The notes under the pieces were generated by a model. The model did not search any database, was not told where the DNA came from, and saw nothing but the letters and a program-made list of their open reading frames with translations. From Glaciecola sp965658765 (GTDB lineage Bacteria; Pseudomonadota; Gammaproteobacteria; Enterobacterales; Alteromonadaceae): 64,000 nucleotides of DNA. Position 1 is the stretch's first letter, and every line of letters starts with the position of its first letter. The position numbers and the translations under genes are program-made. Shown here in pieces: positions 27,344-36,464 of the stretch. Where the stretch lies: positions 1 to 64,000 of the forward strand of contig CBFHTO010000010.1 in the NCBI GenBank assembly GCA_965658765.1, read 5' to 3'.

Positions 27344-27526
27344 TCAAAAAATTAACATTTATATAAACTTTTTTCTCGGGGATGGCTTGCTGCGGAGTCC
27401 TTATAAAAAGTTTACTCGCTGTAAATACTTTATAAGCGCTTCACTACCATAAGTTATCAAACAAAAAACAATATAAAACTCATGTAGTCGCTTGCGGCTC
27501 ATGGAACATAATTCTAGGAGATGTTT

Positions 27527-27775
27527 GTGGAGAATCAAAGCAGTTACTGGCAAGATAACCTCCGAGTGATAATGACTTGTTTAGTCATATGGTTCGTTGT
27601 TTCATTTGGCTTTGGCTTATTATTCGTTGATGCTCTAAATTCGATTCGTCTTGGTGGGTACAAATTAGGTTTCTGGTTTGCCCAACAGGGTTCAATTTAT
27701 GCATTTTTGGGGCTTATTTTCTGGTACGGAAAGAAAATGAATGACCTCGACAAAAAACATAACGTGGAGGCATAA
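27527..27775 (+). CDS. DUF4212 small subunit of the sodium:solute symporter
   Basis: An 82-residue inner-membrane protein with two helices (about residues 14-36 and 48-68), the DUF4212 family that is always encoded next to an ActP-like symporter. I prefer the GTG at 27527 because AGGAG ends at 27520, leaving a 6-nt spacer; the ATG at 27521 would touch the ribosome site. Signature pieces are YWQDNLRVI, FGFGLLFVDALN and LGFWFAQQGSIYAF. The partner begins 2 bp after its stop. It probably helps assembly or coupling of the transporter. Confidence 0.85.
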   Translation: MENQSSYWQDNLRVIMTCLVIWFVVSFGFGLLFVDALNSIRLGGYKLGFWFAQQGSIYAFLGLIFWYGKKMNDLDKKHNVEA

Positions 27776-27777
27776 TC

Positions 27778-29517
27778 ATGGATGAGTTACGCATTTACAC
27801 TTATATAGCAGTATTCGGCACGTTCGGGCTGTATTTTGCGATAGCGATTTGGGCGAGAGCTGCATCGACTGACGATTTTTACGCTGCAGGCGGCGGTGTT
27901 ACTCCTTTACAAAATGGTATGGCAATTGGTGCTGATTGGATGTCAGCAGCATCCTTTATCTCAATGGCCGGCCTGATTGCATTTTTAGGTTACGGCGGCT
28001 CAGTCTTCTTGATGGGTTGGACTGGTGGTTACGTATTATTGGCAATGTGCTTGGCACCATATATGCGCAAACACGGTAAATTTACTGTTCCTGAATTTGT
28101 TGGCGATCGTTTTTATTCTAGAACAGCGCGTATTGTTACAATCATATGCTTGATTGTTGCATCAGTAACCTACATCATCGGGCAGATGAAAGGTGTGGGC
28201 GTTGCGTTTTCTCGCTTCCTTGAAGTTGAGTATGACACTGGTTTGTACATCGGTATGGGCGTGGTGTTTTTCTATGCAGTATTAGGTGGTATGAAAGGTA
28301 TTACTTATACGCAAATTGCTCAATACTGTGTCATGATATGTGCATACACCATCCCTGCAGTATTCATTTCCTTCCAACTTACTGGTAACCCAATTCCGCA
28401 GCTTGGACTTGGCTCAACCTTAGCTGATGGTAGCGGAATTTATTTGCTAGACAAACTCGATATGGTGGTTACAGAGTTAGGCTTTAAAGAATACACTACC
28501 GCTAAACTCGGCAGCACGCTTAACATGTTTGCTTACACTATGTCTCTTATGATTGGTACAGCTGGTTTGCCACACGTAATCATGCGATTCTTCACTGTTC
28601 CTTCGGTTAAAGCTGCGCGTTCTTCAGCAGGTTATGCACTAGTATTTATCGCATTACTGTACACCGTTGCTCCAGCAGTAGGTGCAATGGCTCGCCTTAA
28701 CTTAATGAATACTATTGAGCCAACAGCTGGTCAAAACATTGATTATGCAGACCGTCCACAGTGGTTTAAAGATTGGGAAAATACTGGTCTATTAGCATTT
28801 GAAGATAAAAATGGCGATGGCAAAATCCAATACAATGCAGACAGCGCAACCAACGAAATGGTTAAAGTTGACCGCGATATAATGGTACTTGCTAACCCAT
28901 CAATTGCAAACTTGCCTAACTGGGTAATTGCACTTGTGGCTGCAGGTGGTCTAGCTGCCGCTTTATCAACTGCTGCGGGTTTATTACTTGCAATTTCATC
29001 TTCTATATCACACGACTTAATGAAAGGTATTTTGACACCAGACATGTCTGAGAAGAATGAGCTTCTGACGAGTCGAATAGTGATGAGTATATCGATTCTA
29101 TTTGCGGGCTATCTAGGGCTTAATCCCCCAGGCTTTGCAGCCGGAACAGTAGCTCTTGCCTTTGGTCTCGCAGCGTCTTCAATATTCCCAGTGCTAATGA
29201 TGGGTATATTCTCTCGCTCGATGAACGATAAAGGTGCGATTGCCGGTATGTGTGCTGGTCTTGGTGTAACTATGTTGTATGTGTTCCAACACAAAGGCAT
29301 TATGTTTATACCTGGTACTAGTTTCTTAGGTGATATGGGCGCAGACTGGTTCTTTGGTATCTCTCCAAATGCATTTGGTGTTGTGGGTGCTATAGTGAAC
29401 TTTGCTGTTGCGTACATTGTGCTTAAAATGAGTGAGCCAGCGCCTAAAGAAATTAGAGATTTGGTTGACAACTTCCGCTCGCCACACGGTGAAATAGCGG
29501 CTGCACACGACCACTAA
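27778..29517 (+). CDS. Sodium:solute symporter, acetate-type (ActP-like)
   Basis: A 579-residue inner-membrane symporter with about 13 helices. Family landmarks are DDFYAAGGGVTPLQNGMAIG, ADWMSAASFISMAG, the GVGVAFSRF region and GGLAAALSTAAGLLLAISSS with the sodium-site Ser/Thr cluster. A soluble insert of about 50 residues (near 320-375) contains EDKNGDGKIQYNAD, an EF-hand-like acidic loop. Coupled to DUF4212 upstream, this class takes up acetate or short carboxylates with sodium. A terminator follows. In Vibrio and Pseudomonas relatives it belongs to the CrbSR acetate regulon, and a CrbSR-like pair is 8 kb away. Confidence 0.88.
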   Translation: MDELRIYTYIAVFGTFGLYFAIAIWARAASTDDFYAAGGGVTPLQNGMAIGADWMSAASFISMAGLIAFLGYGGSVFLMGWTGGYVLLAMCLAPYMRKHGKFTVPEFVGDRFYSRTARIVTIICLIVASVTYIIGQMKGVGVAFSRFLEVEYDTGLYIGMGVVFFYAVLGGMKGITYTQIAQYCVMICAYTIPAVFISFQLTGNPIPQLGLGSTLADGSGIYLLDKLDMVVTELGFKEYTTAKLGSTLNMFAYTMSLMIGTAGLPHVIMRFFTVPSVKAARSSAGYALVFIALLYTVAPAVGAMARLNLMNTIEPTAGQNIDYADRPQWFKDWENTGLLAFEDKNGDGKIQYNADSATNEMVKVDRDIMVLANPSIANLPNWVIALVAAGGLAAALSTAAGLLLAISSSISHDLMKGILTPDMSEKNELLTSRIVMSISILFAGYLGLNPPGFAAGTVALAFGLAASSIFPVLMMGIFSRSMNDKGAIAGMCAGLGVTMLYVFQHKGIMFIPGTSFLGDMGADWFFGISPNAFGVVGAIVNFAVAYIVLKMSEPAPKEIRDLVDNFRSPHGEIAAAHDH

Positions 29518-29540
29518 TTACTGATTAAGTTAGATAATAA

Positions 29541-29567
29541 AAGGCCTCCCTTTGTCGGAGGTCTTTT
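29541..29567 (+). terminator. Intrinsic terminator of the symporter operon
   Basis: AAGGCCTCC and GGAGGTCTT pair (one G-T) around CTTTGTC, followed by TT; 23 bp after the stop. Confidence 0.85.
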
Positions 29568-29683
29568 CATTTTAATTTAAATTATCAGTCAATTTGAATA
29601 ATCTATTTATTGCCCTATTAAAATAATACCCTTTCAAGGTATAATTTTAAAAACACTAGTAATCAACGATTTAAGTAGTAAAG

Positions 29684-30151
29684 ATGTTATTTTCTAAATT
29701 TAATAAACTAAACCGACATACCAAAGTGGCGATAATCGTCGCGCCGATATTAATGATTCTTGGTTTTGCTGCTTCCGACTTATGGGTAGAGAACAAAGCA
29801 ATGAAAGTGCGCTTTTATACACTAGAAGCGGTTGATGGAAAGTGTGATGTGCTAGCCAAAGATTGTGTATTGCAGTCTGGTGAGTTTCAGGTAAACGTAT
29901 ATGTGCAAGATGGCATCACTACTCTTAATACAACCTTTCCCTTGGACACAGCAACACTCTTTTTGGTTGATGAGCAAGGTGAGTCTTCAATTTATAGGAT
30001 GGGCATGAAAGACAGCCCCTATTATTGGTATCAAAAAACACCTTTAGAAGAAACCGCAAAAGCGGTTGGAAGCAAGCAGAAAATGCGCTTGGTTGCGACT
30101 ATTAAGGGTGGCCAGTATATTTCAGAGTTTGTCAGTGAAACGGGCAGTTAA
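29684..30151 (+). CDS. Membrane-anchored protein of unknown function
   Basis: A 155-residue protein with an N-terminal basic segment and one membrane helix (about residues 17-33), then a soluble, probably periplasmic domain of beta-strand character containing two Cys spaced by six residues (GKCDVLAKDCVLQ), a likely disulfide loop. I do not recognise a family name; similar anchored proteins occur after actP genes in this order. The gene follows the symporter terminator, so it has its own promoter. Function unknown. Confidence 0.65.
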   Translation: MLFSKFNKLNRHTKVAIIVAPILMILGFAASDLWVENKAMKVRFYTLEAVDGKCDVLAKDCVLQSGEFQVNVYVQDGITTLNTTFPLDTATLFLVDEQGESSIYRMGMKDSPYYWYQKTPLEETAKAVGSKQKMRLVATIKGGQYISEFVSETGS

Positions 30152-30623
30152 GAATAATCAGCTCGCTTTATGCCGATATTCAAGCGATTTTCTTTTTGGT
30201 AAAAGGTGTCAAGATAGAGGCTACCTCGATGGACATCTTCCATTTAGACTTACACAGAGCGTTCTAATAATTTAATCTATATCAAAAATAATTATAAATA
30301 CTTACTAAAATACAATTAGATACAGTGTTTTTTGATCTTCAATTTCAAAATCAACCGTCCGACCATCAAATTTATTCGAGCAAACATTCCGATAAAATAA
30401 AATCCTCTTTCGTTGTATTTGCGTAAATTTTATACATACGACTAAAGTCGCATTATTGAGCTAAAACAACATACCCGAAATAGCATTCAACGTCGTTGCT
30501 TTGCCGAATCAATGAATTCGACACGTTTTATGTTGCGAAAGTATAGGAGTGAGCAGTTTCAGTTCTTTGTATTTAGTTGAGCCTAAAAAGACGTTTTGTT
30601 TAATAAATTATTGGAGAAATGGC
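30152..30623. other. 472-bp intergenic stretch
   Basis: AT-rich, with no supported gene, RNA or clear hairpin; probably the promoter region of the small gene that follows and the end of the preceding transcript. Confidence 0.5.
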
Positions 30624-30794
30624 ATGGGCGAATATCAAGAAATGGCAGTAAAGGTGTATCACAGTGATGAATCAAGCTACGCTGCTAAACAGATTGCTAA
30701 AGAAATTTTGATTAATTCGGGTTGGTCACAGCAAGATATTGAAGGTTGCAATAACCAAGATCCTAAAACCATCGTTATGGTCTTACTTGCATAA
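30624..30794 (+). CDS. Small hypothetical protein, 56 aa
   Basis: Starts at an ATG with GGAG 7-8 nt upstream (MGEYQEMAVKVYHSDESSYA). The composition is soluble and helical, with one Cys (EGCNNQD) and no membrane segment. The frame is open 25 codons further upstream but that part lacks a ribosome site. No family is recognised. The good ribosome site is the main support. Confidence 0.5.
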   Translation: MGEYQEMAVKVYHSDESSYAAKQIAKEILINSGWSQQDIEGCNNQDPKTIVMVLLA

Positions 30795-31258
30795 TGGACA
30801 AAGACTTGTGAGACTTGGAATATCAATAAGTTCTCACTAACGGTCTTAATTCTGAAAGCCATGCTGCTACGAAAAAATTACTCTGACAGATAGAGTTGAC
30901 TGAGAATGTCTCAAATTCTTCGTAATCGGCCTTAAAAAGAGCCTTTCACAAAAGCATTTTGGCAAAGCGCGTTTTCAAAAAGCCTTTTTCAAATAGCAGC
31001 GCGAGCCAAGTCGCCTCAAAAAAAACATCCAAAACAGGCCTTTTAAAATTTGATTTTAAGAATAGAGCTTCCTAAACAAGTCCGTCAAACCTGTATATCA
31101 AGAATAGCCTTTTTATCGTAGTTGACTGAAGTATGTTGATATTTTCTTATTGTTAAAAAGTAGAATAATTTGAGTTTACTTATATCTAATCTAAAGTTAT
31201 GTGTGTAACGTAAACAAATTGAATAACAATAATTATTTAATAAAGGAATAACCTGAAT
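30795..31258. repeat. 464-bp gap with recurring GCCTTT/AAAAGG motifs
   Basis: GCCTT-type words preceded or followed by A/T runs occur at 30928, 30941, 30982, 31037 and 31107, giving an irregular repeat pattern about 190 bp long. No gene is supported. The last 60 bp before the cytochrome gene should hold its promoter. Confidence 0.35.
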
Positions 31259-31738
31259 ATGAACAAAGTCATCGTAACGTTAATCGCAAGCTCTTTTTTT
31301 GTTTTTCAACCAGCCCTCGCTAGTGATTCCGTTAGACAAGCCCAATCTGAAAAACAAGCGAAAACAGCCGTTACTTTCCGCAAATCAGTATTACAGTTAG
31401 TTCGCAGTAATATGGGGCCGCTTGGCGCTATGGCGAAAGGCAATATTCCCATGAATGCCGATGTCATTGGTACAAACGCACATCGTATTGAGTTTTTAGC
31501 TAGTATGATGCACGATTACTTTGAACTTGATACCACCAAGTATTCAGTGGATACAGATGCGAAGGACCTTGTCTGGAAGGAGCATAAAGACTTTACACAA
31601 AAGACTCAAGATATGGTAGATGCAGCGAGTGCGTTAAAAGTGCTAGCTGAAAAAGGTGAAGAGTCTAAGTTTCGAAAGGGTATTGGTTCGCTTGGCGCCA
31701 CTTGTAAGGCTTGTCACGACAAATATAAAAAAGACTAA
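31259..31738 (+). CDS. Cytochrome c' (periplasmic class II c-type cytochrome)
   Basis: A 159-residue protein with a signal peptide (residues 1-21, ending PALA) and a four-helix bundle body with the haem-binding CKACH near the C-terminus (residues about 150-154), the arrangement of class II cytochromes c'. MGPLGAMAKGN and ATCKACHDKY are typical pieces. Cytochromes c' bind nitric oxide and other gases and may protect against nitrosative stress. A b561-type cytochrome gene, its common neighbour, is 1.2 kb downstream on the other strand. AAGGAAT precedes the start. Confidence 0.92.
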   Translation: MNKVIVTLIASSFFVFQPALASDSVRQAQSEKQAKTAVTFRKSVLQLVRSNMGPLGAMAKGNIPMNADVIGTNAHRIEFLASMMHDYFELDTTKYSVDTDAKDLVWKEHKDFTQKTQDMVDAASALKVLAEKGEESKFRKGIGSLGATCKACHDKYKKD

Positions 31739-31757
31739 AAATAATACGGAGTAGTAA

Positions 31758-32765
31758 ATGACCAAAGCATATGCAGCACCTCAAGCAGGCGCAGACCTTG
31801 AGAAAATAGACATAGATTTAAAAGACTTAGCCGCAAATGATGTCAGAATCAAAGTTAAGTATTGTGGTATCTGTCACTCGGATGTCTCGATGATAAACAA
31901 TGAGTGGGGGATGTCAGCCTACCCATTAGTCGCCGGACACGAAGTCGCAGGAGAAGTTACAGAGGTTGGAAGTGCCGTTAATAAACACAAAGTAGGTGAT
32001 ATTGTTGGTCTAGGCTGGCATGCAGATTATTGTGAATCTTGTAAAAGTTGCGATACCGGCGAGCACAACTTGTGTTCCAGTGCTAGGGGAACAATTATTC
32101 AACGACATGGTGGCTTTGCTGAATACGTAGATGCCTCTCAAACTTCTGTCGTAGCGTTGCCCAAAGGGCTCGATATGAAAACTGCTGGACCTCTTTTTTG
32201 TGGTGGTATCACTGTATTTAATCCACTTGTGCAGTTTGATATAAAGCCAACCGATAAAGTTGCTGTGATTGGGATTGGCGGGCTAGGCCACATAGCGCTT
32301 CAATTCTTAAATGCTTGGGGTTGTGATGTGACTGCGTTTACCTCGAGTGATAGTAAAGCAGATGAAGCGAAAAAAATGGGCGCACATCACATCATTAATT
32401 CTCGTGAAAAAGAGCAGATTGAAAGTGCCCAAGGAAGGTTTGACCTAATCATTTCGACGGTTAACGTTAAGCTCGATTGGAACTTGTATCTCTCTACACT
32501 CCAGCCTAAAGGACGTTTACACTTTGTTGGGGCAACACTAGAGCCATTGGATATTGGCGTTTTTAGTCTAATTGGCGGGCAAAAATCAATATCAGGGTCC
32601 CCGGTGGGCAGCCCAAATACAATAGAGACTATGCTTGAATTTGCAAATCAGCATAATATTCAACCCTTAGTTGAAGTATTTCCGATGAGCCAAGTGAATA
32701 AAGCCTTGAGTCACATGAAAGATGGAAAGGCTCGTTATCGAGTTGTACTAGAAGCCGACTTTTAA
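31758..32765 (+). CDS. Zinc-dependent alcohol dehydrogenase, cinnamyl-alcohol/YahK type
   Basis: A 335-residue medium-chain dehydrogenase. The catalytic zinc ligands are Cys in CGICHSD, His in GHEVAGEV and a Cys near residue 150 (LFCGG); the structural zinc loop is CESCKSCDTGEHNLC; the cofactor loop is GIGGLGHIA. It belongs to the broad NADP-preferring aldehyde/alcohol reductase branch. GGAG precedes the ATG. It follows cytochrome c' by 19 bp, which suggests cotranscription, though a shared role is not obvious; aldehyde detoxification is a guess. Confidence 0.88.
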   Translation: MTKAYAAPQAGADLEKIDIDLKDLAANDVRIKVKYCGICHSDVSMINNEWGMSAYPLVAGHEVAGEVTEVGSAVNKHKVGDIVGLGWHADYCESCKSCDTGEHNLCSSARGTIIQRHGGFAEYVDASQTSVVALPKGLDMKTAGPLFCGGITVFNPLVQFDIKPTDKVAVIGIGGLGHIALQFLNAWGCDVTAFTSSDSKADEAKKMGAHHIINSREKEQIESAQGRFDLIISTVNVKLDWNLYLSTLQPKGRLHFVGATLEPLDIGVFSLIGGQKSISGSPVGSPNTIETMLEFANQHNIQPLVEVFPMSQVNKALSHMKDGKARYRVVLEADF

Positions 32766-32828
32766 GTAAGAATTTATCTGCCAGCTAGTCTTACTATAGC
32801 CTAGATAAGTGCAGATAGACTCAGATAA

Positions 32829-32874
32829 TAAAAAGGCCAACAATAAAGCTGTCATATTGTTGGTCTTTTTATTT
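32829..32874 (+). terminator. Strong terminator after the alcohol dehydrogenase
   Basis: A long stem (AAAAAGGCCAACAATA with TATTGTTGGTCTTTTT, one G-T) and T-tail. It may work for both converging genes. Confidence 0.92.
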
Positions 32875-32984
32875 GGAATTTCCCTTCGATAAAAGCGTCT
32901 TCTTGGTTTTTATCGCTTTATGCTGGAGACCATAGACCATATCTAAATTCTATTTTATGAAGTGAGTGAACAATGAGCGACTGC

Positions 32985-33797
32985 CTAGTAATAAAAATCA
33001 GTAACAGGTTCTGGCGGCAAAATATCAACTATTATATAAACAAGTAAAGCAGACATTGTCACAGCAAAGACAAATCGCAAAATTAAAGAAAGGCGATCAT
33101 CTGATAACGTTTTTTGTTTCGTATTCTCAATAACCGCTTCGTTCTCTGCGTCCTGCTTTTTATGTTCGGATGCTTTGTGTCCGATTTCTAAATTCTCTTG
33201 TTTAACAAGCTCTTTTTTACCATTAAGCATAGCCCTTGTTAGTTTCTCTTTTCGCACGACCCGATACCATATGATAGCCAAAATATGTAATACAACAGCC
33301 GCGAAAATTCCTTTGTAAGCATTATGATGAATGGTGTTCATGATATCGCTGAAAGATTCACTTACGGCCGAAAAGTATGGACCATCACTAAAAATCTCGT
33401 CACTGATAAATAAGCCGCTGATCCCTTGCAATGAGACAAGCCCTAGCAACAAAAGTATTGAATACGCACCCGCTGGATTGTGGCCTAAATAATATGTTTT
33501 GTCCTTCCCTGATAGGTAATCCCAAGCTTTTTTCGGCGAGACCAAAAAACTATTAAATTTAGAATAAAAGGAGCCAATAAATCCCCATAAAAGTCGAAAA
33601 AGTATTAAACCAAGAGAGAAGTAACCTAAGTAAAAGTGCCAAGTGATGGCGTCATCGAGTATTTCGCCGGTAATATATTGAGCAAAGATACTAATAACTA
33701 ACAACCAATGAAAAAGTCGAGTTGGGAAATCCCACACAAAAACCGTTTTGTTTTGTTGAGCTGATTGAATTTTGTCTTTCTGTGTTGATGACATCAT
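32985..33797 (-). CDS. Cytochrome b561-domain membrane protein
   Basis: A 270-residue inner-membrane protein. N-terminal VWDFPTRLFHWLLV carries the first haem His; further His in WHFYLGY, the PAGAYSILLLL helix and HHNAYKGIFAAVVLHILAIIWY fit a four-helix b-type cytochrome. After about residue 185 a charged cytoplasmic stretch (KELVKQENLEIGHKASEHKKQ) leads to a final membrane helix near the C-terminus, an addition not found in the shortest members. Such proteins often accompany cytochrome c' and shuttle electrons between quinol and periplasmic cytochromes. It is divergent from dapB. Confidence 0.85.
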   Translation of the reverse strand: MMSSTQKDKIQSAQQNKTVFVWDFPTRLFHWLLVISIFAQYITGEILDDAITWHFYLGYFSLGLILFRLLWGFIGSFYSKFNSFLVSPKKAWDYLSGKDKTYYLGHNPAGAYSILLLLGLVSLQGISGLFISDEIFSDGPYFSAVSESFSDIMNTIHHNAYKGIFAAVVLHILAIIWYRVVRKEKLTRAMLNGKKELVKQENLEIGHKASEHKKQDAENEAVIENTKQKTLSDDRLSLILRFVFAVTMSALLVYIIVDILPPEPVTDFYY

Positions 33798-34035
33798 TAA
33801 AAAACCAAATATTAATTACCTTTCATAGTGGCGCTAAAATTATGTATTGGTAAAAATTAAGTAAAACATCACATTTACTCTTTTACAGTACTGAATGCTT
33901 AAGGCACAATCGTCGCAGCGCAATTAAGGTTACTCAAAGAAACCAGAAACGACAAACAAATATCAAAATATTTCAAAAAACTCGCAGCACTAAAAGGTGT
34001 GCAGTAAAAATACAGCTGAATATAAGGTGGCAAAA

Positions 34036-34839
34036 ATGGTAAAAGTAGGGGTGCTTGGTGCTAATGGGAGAATGGGGCGAGTTTTAATTGATGCCGCATA
34101 TCAACATACAGCTGCTGCGCTTGGTTTTGCTAGCGTCCGCTCTGGTTCAAGTCTCGTTGGAATAGATGCAGGTGAGCTAGCTGGGATTAATAAGCAATAC
34201 ATAAAAGTAAGTGAATTAACTGACAGTATTGCTGATTTGGTCGATGTCATTATTGATTTTACCTTACCCGAGGCTTTAACTGGTAATTTAGAATACGCAA
34301 TAAGAAATAAAAAACCGATTGTAATTGGAACGACAGGTCTTAATAGCAAGCAGTTAAAAGAGATTGACGAGGCGTCAAACTCTATTCCAGTTGTCTTCGC
34401 TGCCAACTACAGCGTAGGAGTTAATTTATTATTAAACTTGGTGAAAACGACGGCACGAGTTATGGGCGATCAAGCTGATATTGAAATTGTAGAGGCTCAT
34501 CACCGTTTTAAGAAAGACAGCCCATCAGGTACTGCTGTGGCAATTGGTAAATCAATTGCAGATGAATTGAACCGAGACTTAAATAAATGTGCTGTTTACG
34601 GAAGGGAAGGATTAAGCGACGAAAGATCGCGTGATACTATCGGTTTTGCGACCATAAGGGCTGGGGATATTGTTGGAGATCATACTGCTATTTTTGCGAC
34701 CCTAGGAGAGAGACTCGAATTAACACACAAGGCCTCAAGCCGTTTAACCTTTGCCAACGGCGCGTTAACTGCGAGTACTTGGATAAAAGATAAACGCTCT
34801 GGTTTATACTCTATGCAAGATGTGTTGAATTTAAGATAG
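34036..34839 (+). CDS. dapB: 4-hydroxy-tetrahydrodipicolinate reductase
   Basis: Lysine and diaminopimelate biosynthesis. From the ATG at 34036 (AAGGTGG upstream) the protein has 267 residues, the family norm; a GTG 13 codons earlier is possible but adds no conserved sequence. The cofactor loop is GVLGANGRMGRV, and the substrate-binding and catalytic block is EIVEAHHRFKKDSPSGTA with the His pair and Lys. It precedes carA at 441 bp, the dapB-carA-carB order common in gammaproteobacteria. Secure. Confidence 0.96.
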   Translation: MVKVGVLGANGRMGRVLIDAAYQHTAAALGFASVRSGSSLVGIDAGELAGINKQYIKVSELTDSIADLVDVIIDFTLPEALTGNLEYAIRNKKPIVIGTTGLNSKQLKEIDEASNSIPVVFAANYSVGVNLLLNLVKTTARVMGDQADIEIVEAHHRFKKDSPSGTAVAIGKSIADELNRDLNKCAVYGREGLSDERSRDTIGFATIRAGDIVGDHTAIFATLGERLELTHKASSRLTFANGALTASTWIKDKRSGLYSMQDVLNLR

Positions 34840-35071
34840 TGGTTCACAGTTGACGGTGATTTAGTTAGACTTTACTGGGTGGTCTGTCGATACCAATTAT
34901 TTGACGAGTTTGCATTATCAAACTAATAACTTGAGCTTAATATTATAGAGGTTTGTGTGTTTTGGACCTTTAAAAGTAAATGTAATGTAAAACGCTTATT
35001 TTAGCATATCTATTATGTGCTAATAAAAACAATAGACGTTGATAAGCTCATCATATATAATGCTCGGAATT

Positions 35072-35248
35072 TGCCAAAAGAAAGTGATTTTGAGTTTAAA
35101 TTTCAAACTTATCTTGGGCTAAATGCTTTTAAGCTATTGTTTTTAATAGCATGTATTGTAAAGTTCATTTAGTTTTTTGGCAGAGACATTGAACGTCAAT
35201 TTGTAAAAATAACGTTTAACTGCAAGTTTAGGGAGATAATGCCCTAAA
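35072..35248 (+). promoter_or_regulatory. Structured leader upstream of carA
   Basis: The 441-bp dapB-carA gap holds several nested inverted repeats: TGCCAAAA (35072-35079) facing TTTTGGCA (35175-35182), a hairpin GCTATT/AATAGC (35133-35150) inside it, and a stem TTTAGGG/CCCTAAA (35227-35248) ending 21 bp before the AGGAGG of carA. No open leader peptide of arginine or pyrimidine type was recognised. A regulatory leader is inferred, not shown. Confidence 0.45.
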
Positions 35249-35280
35249 CCTTAGCTATCTCTACTTTTTAGGAGGTTGAC

Positions 35281-36453
35281 TTGGCTGTTTCTGCCCTGTT
35301 AGTGTTGGCCGATGGTTCTGTATTCAGGGGAACCGCTATAGGCGCAAAAGGAACCAGTGTTGGTGAAGTTGTCTTTAATACTTCAATGACTGGTTATCAA
35401 GAAATTCTCACCGATCCATCTTACGCCGAACAAATTGTTACTCTTACCTATCCTCATATCGGTAATACTGGCACCAACTCTGAAGATGTTGAGTCCGATA
35501 ATATTTGGGCGAAAGGTCTTATCATTCGTGACCTACCGATAATTGCTAGCAATTTCAGAAACACACAGAGCTTGTCTGATTATCTTAAAGAAAATAACAT
35601 TTTAGGGATCGCAGACATAGACACTAGGCGTTTGACTCGTATTTTGCGAGACAAAGGCGCGCAAAACGGCTGTATTATTAACCTTGATTCAGGTGATACA
35701 GACGGGACTCAAAACCAAGATAATATTGACAAGGCACTGTCTGAGGCATTAGCCCTCGCGAAAGAGTTTCCCGGCTTGAAAGGGATGGATTTGGCGCAAG
35801 CGGTAACTTGCAAGAACGTTTCTAGTTTTACAGATGGCGTGTGGTCTCTAGGTAAAGGATATGAACAAGATAAATCAGATCTTCTTTACAACGTCGTTGC
35901 ATATGATTTTGGCGCAAAGCAAAATATTTTGAGAATGTTGGTAGATCGGGGCTGTAAGATTACTCTTGTACCTGCAACGACCAGTGCAAAAGACGTATTG
36001 GCCCTAAATCCTGACGGAATTTTCTTATCAAATGGTCCCGGTGATCCCGAACCGTGCGATTACGCAATTGAAGCAATAAAGACTTTTTGCGAGAAAAAGA
36101 TCCCAATGTTTGGAATTTGCCTTGGTCATCAATTACTCGCACTTGCTAGCGGCGCAAAAACAGAAAAAATGAAGTTTGGCCACCACGGCGCTAATCATCC
36201 TGTAAAAGACCATGCGAGCAATAAGGTCATGATTACCAGCCAAAACCATGGGTTTGCTGTGCAAGAACAAGACTTACCAAGTTGCCTCAAAGTCACTCAT
36301 ACTTCTTTGTTTGATGGTTCTTTGCAGGGAATAGAGCGCACCGATATCCCGGCTTTTAGCTTCCAAGGGCACCCAGAGGCTAGTCCGGGCCCTCATGACG
36401 CAGCCCCTTTGTTCGACCATTTCATAGAACTTATTAATCAAGCCAAACAGTAG
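35281..36453 (+). CDS. carA: Carbamoyl-phosphate synthase small (glutaminase) subunit
   Basis: A 390-residue glutamine amidotransferase subunit supplying ammonia for carbamoyl phosphate (arginine and pyrimidines). Start is a TTG five bases after a perfect AGGAGG. N-terminal LVLADGSVFRGTAIG, then the class I amidotransferase domain with nucleophile Cys in FGICLGHQLLALASG and the His/Glu pair in FQGHPEASPGPHDA. Length is near E. coli CarA (382). carB follows after 11 bp. The TTG start with a strong ribosome site is noteworthy but clear. Confidence 0.97.
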   Translation: MAVSALLVLADGSVFRGTAIGAKGTSVGEVVFNTSMTGYQEILTDPSYAEQIVTLTYPHIGNTGTNSEDVESDNIWAKGLIIRDLPIIASNFRNTQSLSDYLKENNILGIADIDTRRLTRILRDKGAQNGCIINLDSGDTDGTQNQDNIDKALSEALALAKEFPGLKGMDLAQAVTCKNVSSFTDGVWSLGKGYEQDKSDLLYNVVAYDFGAKQNILRMLVDRGCKITLVPATTSAKDVLALNPDGIFLSNGPGDPEPCDYAIEAIKTFCEKKIPMFGICLGHQLLALASGAKTEKMKFGHHGANHPVKDHASNKVMITSQNHGFAVQEQDLPSCLKVTHTSLFDGSLQGIERTDIPAFSFQGHPEASPGPHDAAPLFDHFIELINQAKQ

Positions 36454-36464
36454 GAAGTATAGAT

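Noticed and set aside
27370..27400. Sigma-54 promoter upstream of DUF4212
   Set aside because: GG and GC elements are present but spacing and flanks do not match the -24/-12 consensus.
34036..34839. GTG start of dapB at 33997
   Set aside because: Adds 13 unconserved residues; the ATG at 34036 has AAGGTGG and gives the family length.
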